Assembly: GCA_965222895.1 (NCBI GenBank)
Contig: CBDCVB010000001.1
Location: 496,001-560,000 of the forward strand
Source: Bin87 sp965222895
Lineage (GTDB): Bacteria > Chloroflexota > Dehalococcoidia > Lucifugimonadales > UBA3495
Length of the DNA: 64,000 nucleotides
Direction of reading: 5' to 3'
Shown: piece by piece, positions 62,801 to 64,000 of the stretch
How the letters are laid out: every line of letters starts with the position of its first letter
How positions within the stretch are numbered: position 1 is the first letter of the stretch
Notes under the pieces: model-generated
The model's input: only the letters and a program-made list of their open reading frames with translations
The model's database searches: none
What the model was told of the DNA's origin: nothing
Translations under genes and position numbers: made by a program

Positions 62801-64000
62801 GCGCCGTTCATGCCCACCAGCCCGCCGGCCTGGGGGTCGTCCTCCGCCCCGCTGGCCAGGCTGACCTCGCCGGAGGCGTAACTGCGCAGGATGGAACCCT
62901 CCTCCAAATTGCAGCCGACCAGGCCGCCGGCGTAGAGGGTTCCGGTTACCGGGCCGTAAGCGTAGCTGTCGCGGATAATGGAGTAGTTGTCTCCGACCAG
63001 GCCGCCGGCCAGATTGGCGACAACTGAGCCGGTGGCGTAGCTGGTGGCAATAAGCGAGTCATCTTCATTGAGGCCAACCAATCCGCCGCCGGCGTAGGGG
63101 CTGGTAACCGCGCCGGTAGCATAGCTGTCGGTAATTTTAGAGCTACCTTTACTCTTGCCGACCAATCCGCCGCCGGAGCCCTGCGAGTCAACCGCGCCGG
63201 TAGCATAGCTGTCGGAAGTCCTGGCATCTTCATGGTAGCCGACCAATCCACCGACAATATCAGAGCCGGAAACATCGCCGGTAGCATAGCTTTCTGAAAT
63301 GGTAGTACTTACGCTCTGTCCTGCCAAACCTCCCGCTACGATGTATTCCGCGGTCACGTCGCCCAGGGCATAACTCGATGTAATAGATGTCAAAACAGTT
63401 GTGCTCGCAGCGAGCGCCCGCATGACCAAGCCGGGAGTGTTGTTTACACCTACCAGACCGCCAACCCCGGAGCTGCCTTTTACTGTGGCGTCGGCATAGC
63501 TGTTCACAATGTGGTGGGCATTATGTCCTACCAACCCGCCAATGTGCTGAGAGCCGGCTCGGTAAAACTCATAGTAAAGCTCATCGCTGGTAATCGTGAG
63601 TTTGACGCCGGTCACGCTGCCGGTGAAGGATGACCCCTCGACCCTGGCGGTACCGACTAATCCATTACAGAAGGTAATGCAGCCGTTGTGGCCAACCAAC
63701 CCACCGAGGTAATCATCGCCCGTCAAATCGCCCGAGGCGGTGACAGAGCTGACAACCCCATCCATGTTGAATCCCACCAGCGCGCCAACGTAGTCGTCGC
63801 CGGTTACATTGACGTGGGTCAGAGTGAGGTTGCGAATGCGGCCCGGATTATCCAGCTGTCCGAACAGCCCCACATAGTTCAGCGCATCGCGGTTGATGAA
63901 AAGGTAGTCAATAGTGTTGCTGTTGCCCTCGAAAATGGCGGCGTACGCGCCGAGAACGGTGCCACCTGCGTCAAGCGAGACGAGAGGCTCCCAGCCGGCG
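59887..64000 (-). CDS. Large surface protein with GLUG, cadherin-like and FN3 domains (5' end outside window)
   Basis: The open frame runs off the window; at least 1370 residues are visible. From the N-terminal side: GLUG-type repeats (62.7-64 kb, units like YATGAVDSQGSGGGLVGKS), then cadherin-like domain 1 (62.2-62.5 kb, DPYDGNVLAYSLDSTGD), a degenerate FN3-like domain (61.8-62.15 kb, ATYYRIRRRVDTDGSQYQII), and alternating cadherin-like (DYESKTSYAVTVTATDGGEL) and FN3 (PDAPTISNVAETYFRMTW) domains, ending with another ATYYRxRRR-type domain and GKWTDGVRVSIPAN. Two cadherin-FN3 units (near 60.53-61.16 and 61.16-61.79 kb) are nearly identical, 636 bp apart. No cell-wall anchor is visible at the C-terminus. 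Likely secreted and adhesive. A start at 63873 is not meaningful since the frame is open upstream. Confidence 0.88.
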   Translation of the reverse strand, partial: AGWEPLVSLDAGGTVLGAYAAIFEGNSNTIDYLFINRDALNYVGLFGQLDNPGRIRNLTLTHVNVTGDDYVGALVGFNMDGVVSSVTASGDLTGDDYLGGLVGHNGCITFCNGLVGTARVEGSSFTGSVTGVKLTITSDELYYEFYRAGSQHIGGLVGHNAHHIVNSYADATVKGSSGVGGLVGVNNTPGLVMRALAASTTVLTSITSSYALGDVTAEYIVAGGLAGQSVSTTISESYATGDVSGSDIVGGLVGYHEDARTSDSYATGAVDSQGSGGGLVGKSKGSSKITDSYATGAVTSPYAGGGLVGLNEDDSLIATSYATGSVVANLAGGLVGDNYSIIRDSYAYGPVTGTLYAGGLVGCNLEEGSILRSYASGEVSLASGAEDDPQAGGLVGMNGADATATDSYWDTTVSRQTSSPVGTGHTTAELQAPTGYTGIYAVWNVDLSVITGDSGDTGKADLWDFGTAIQYPALKVDFDNDNSATEAEFGSQRVNRAPVFTDGPTTQRMVRENTASGVDIGLPVSATDPYDGNVLAYSLDSTGDQAHFGIVTGSGQLQTRSPLDYESVNTYTVTITVTDGSLTDSIVVTINIADLEPESSSAQAVAQGVAPPQGPAGPQPGTLALPEQRLAGRSVAAPDASMLVSWTADESADDATYYRIRRRVDTDGSQYQIIVRKLSDNGELDADDTSGQLAYRDSGNNLLPGQNYLYGVRSFFGDGSRSRWTTTAGGDGAETPAPPVNQAPAFADSSVSLSVAENTAAGTNIGNANTATDPDTGDTLAYTLGSTADDGHFAIDSSTGQLKTQGALDYESKTSYAVTVTATDGGELTASISVTITVTNVADTPPGRPDAPTISNVAETYFRMTWTAPAAGSSAIAGYSIQYKLASEDDSAYADVKPTPSGTVTGYNVVNRSGQTITAGTSYAVRVRARNSEGWSEWSNPAIAATVTPAPVNTAPAFAASSISLSVAENTAAGTAIGKAITATDSNAGDTLAYALGSTDDDSHFAIDSSTGQLKTQGALDYESQDSYAVTVTATDGGELTASVSVTITVTNVADTPPGRPDAPTISNVAETYFRMTWTAPAAGSSAIAGYGIQYKLASEDDSAYADAKPTKAGIGTGYNLVNRSGQTITAGTSYAVRVRARNAEGWGEWSEAATVTTALPPNQAPSFASSATAVSVAENTASGTAIGDAVTATDPDAGDSLTYTLGSDADDGHFAIDAGSGQLQTSGALDYEGQRSYTVTVTATDGGGLTASIAVTITVDDVDETPRPGNVQAVLQSDGSVLMTWEAPAGAGDDTFYRVRRRLDAADSNYQVIARRVEDADNDGAAEYRDEGGDLVAEQSYLYSVRAFDGNGDSIGKWTDGVRVSIPAN

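Overview
This window is GC-rich bacterial chromosome with short intergenic spaces, Shine-Dalgarno-led genes, occasional GTG and TTG starts, and a heavy load of insertion sequences and small palindromic repeats. The gene content fits an aerobic, heterotrophic member of the Chloroflexota, perhaps a SAR202/Dehalococcoidia-like lineage: a caa3-type oxidase with cytochrome c fusions, paired CaiB/BaiF CoA-transferases, a thiolase-like/DUF35 pair, acetamidase/formamidase, an HpcH/HpaI aldolase, and a GLUG/cadherin/FN3 surface protein. This placement rests on gene content and style only; no 16S rRNA or universal marker set lies in the window.

Layout. 0-5 kb: an IS66 end, two thiamine-diphosphate decarboxylase subunits separated by repeats, a complete IS66 with 8-bp target duplication, an HpcH/HpaI aldolase and the RNase P RNA gene. 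5-11 kb: tRNA-Ile, then a five-gene signalling operon (STAS protein, receiver-PP2C phosphatase, RsbW-like kinase, ABC-type ligand-binding lipoprotein, HAMP histidine kinase). 11-14 kb: DUF502 membrane protein, two palindromic repeats, and thiC under a sigma70-like promoter, a TPP riboswitch and a terminator hairpin. 14-18.4 kb: two dehydrogenases, tRNA-Gln, tRNA-Arg, a small protein and an amidase. 18.6-22.4 kb: an unusual operon in which an archaeal-type TrpRS-like protein with a chorismate-mutase-like segment precedes two tiny membrane proteins and a normal bacterial trpS. 22.8-26 kb: a DUF262/DUF1524 gene cut by a second IS66. 26-35 kb: thiolase/DUF35 pair, an IS5 element inside a small coiled-coil gene, SnoaL-like protein, acetamidase, two CaiB/BaiF transferases, and an NYN protein. 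35-41 kb: a hypothetical protein with a decayed PIN-like partner, a membrane protein and a probable single-chain restriction-modification enzyme whose methyltransferase domain contains a palindromic repeat in frame. 41-48 kb: heme A/heme O synthases and cytochrome oxidase subunits II, I, III and IV. 48-54.9 kb: mostly minus-strand housekeeping and accessory genes. 55-59.8 kb: ISAs1, ybeY carrying a repeat in frame, IS1380, and remnants of ISNCY-like and IS607-like elements. 59.9-64 kb: the 3' part of a very large surface protein running off the window.

How it fits together. The 41-48 kb cluster encodes both the biosynthesis of heme A and the oxidase that uses it. The 5-11 kb operon holds every part of a phosphorelay-to-partner-switch circuit except the final target. 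The CoA-transferases, thiolase pair, aldolase, amidases and dehydrogenases point to breakdown of varied organic acids and amides. Mobile DNA has shaped the region: two genes are split by IS elements with exact target duplications and can be rebuilt in frame, and two repeat families occur both between genes and inside open coding sequences. The strongest candidate for something undescribed is the TrpRS-like/chorismate-mutase-like fusion operon at 18.6-22.4 kb.
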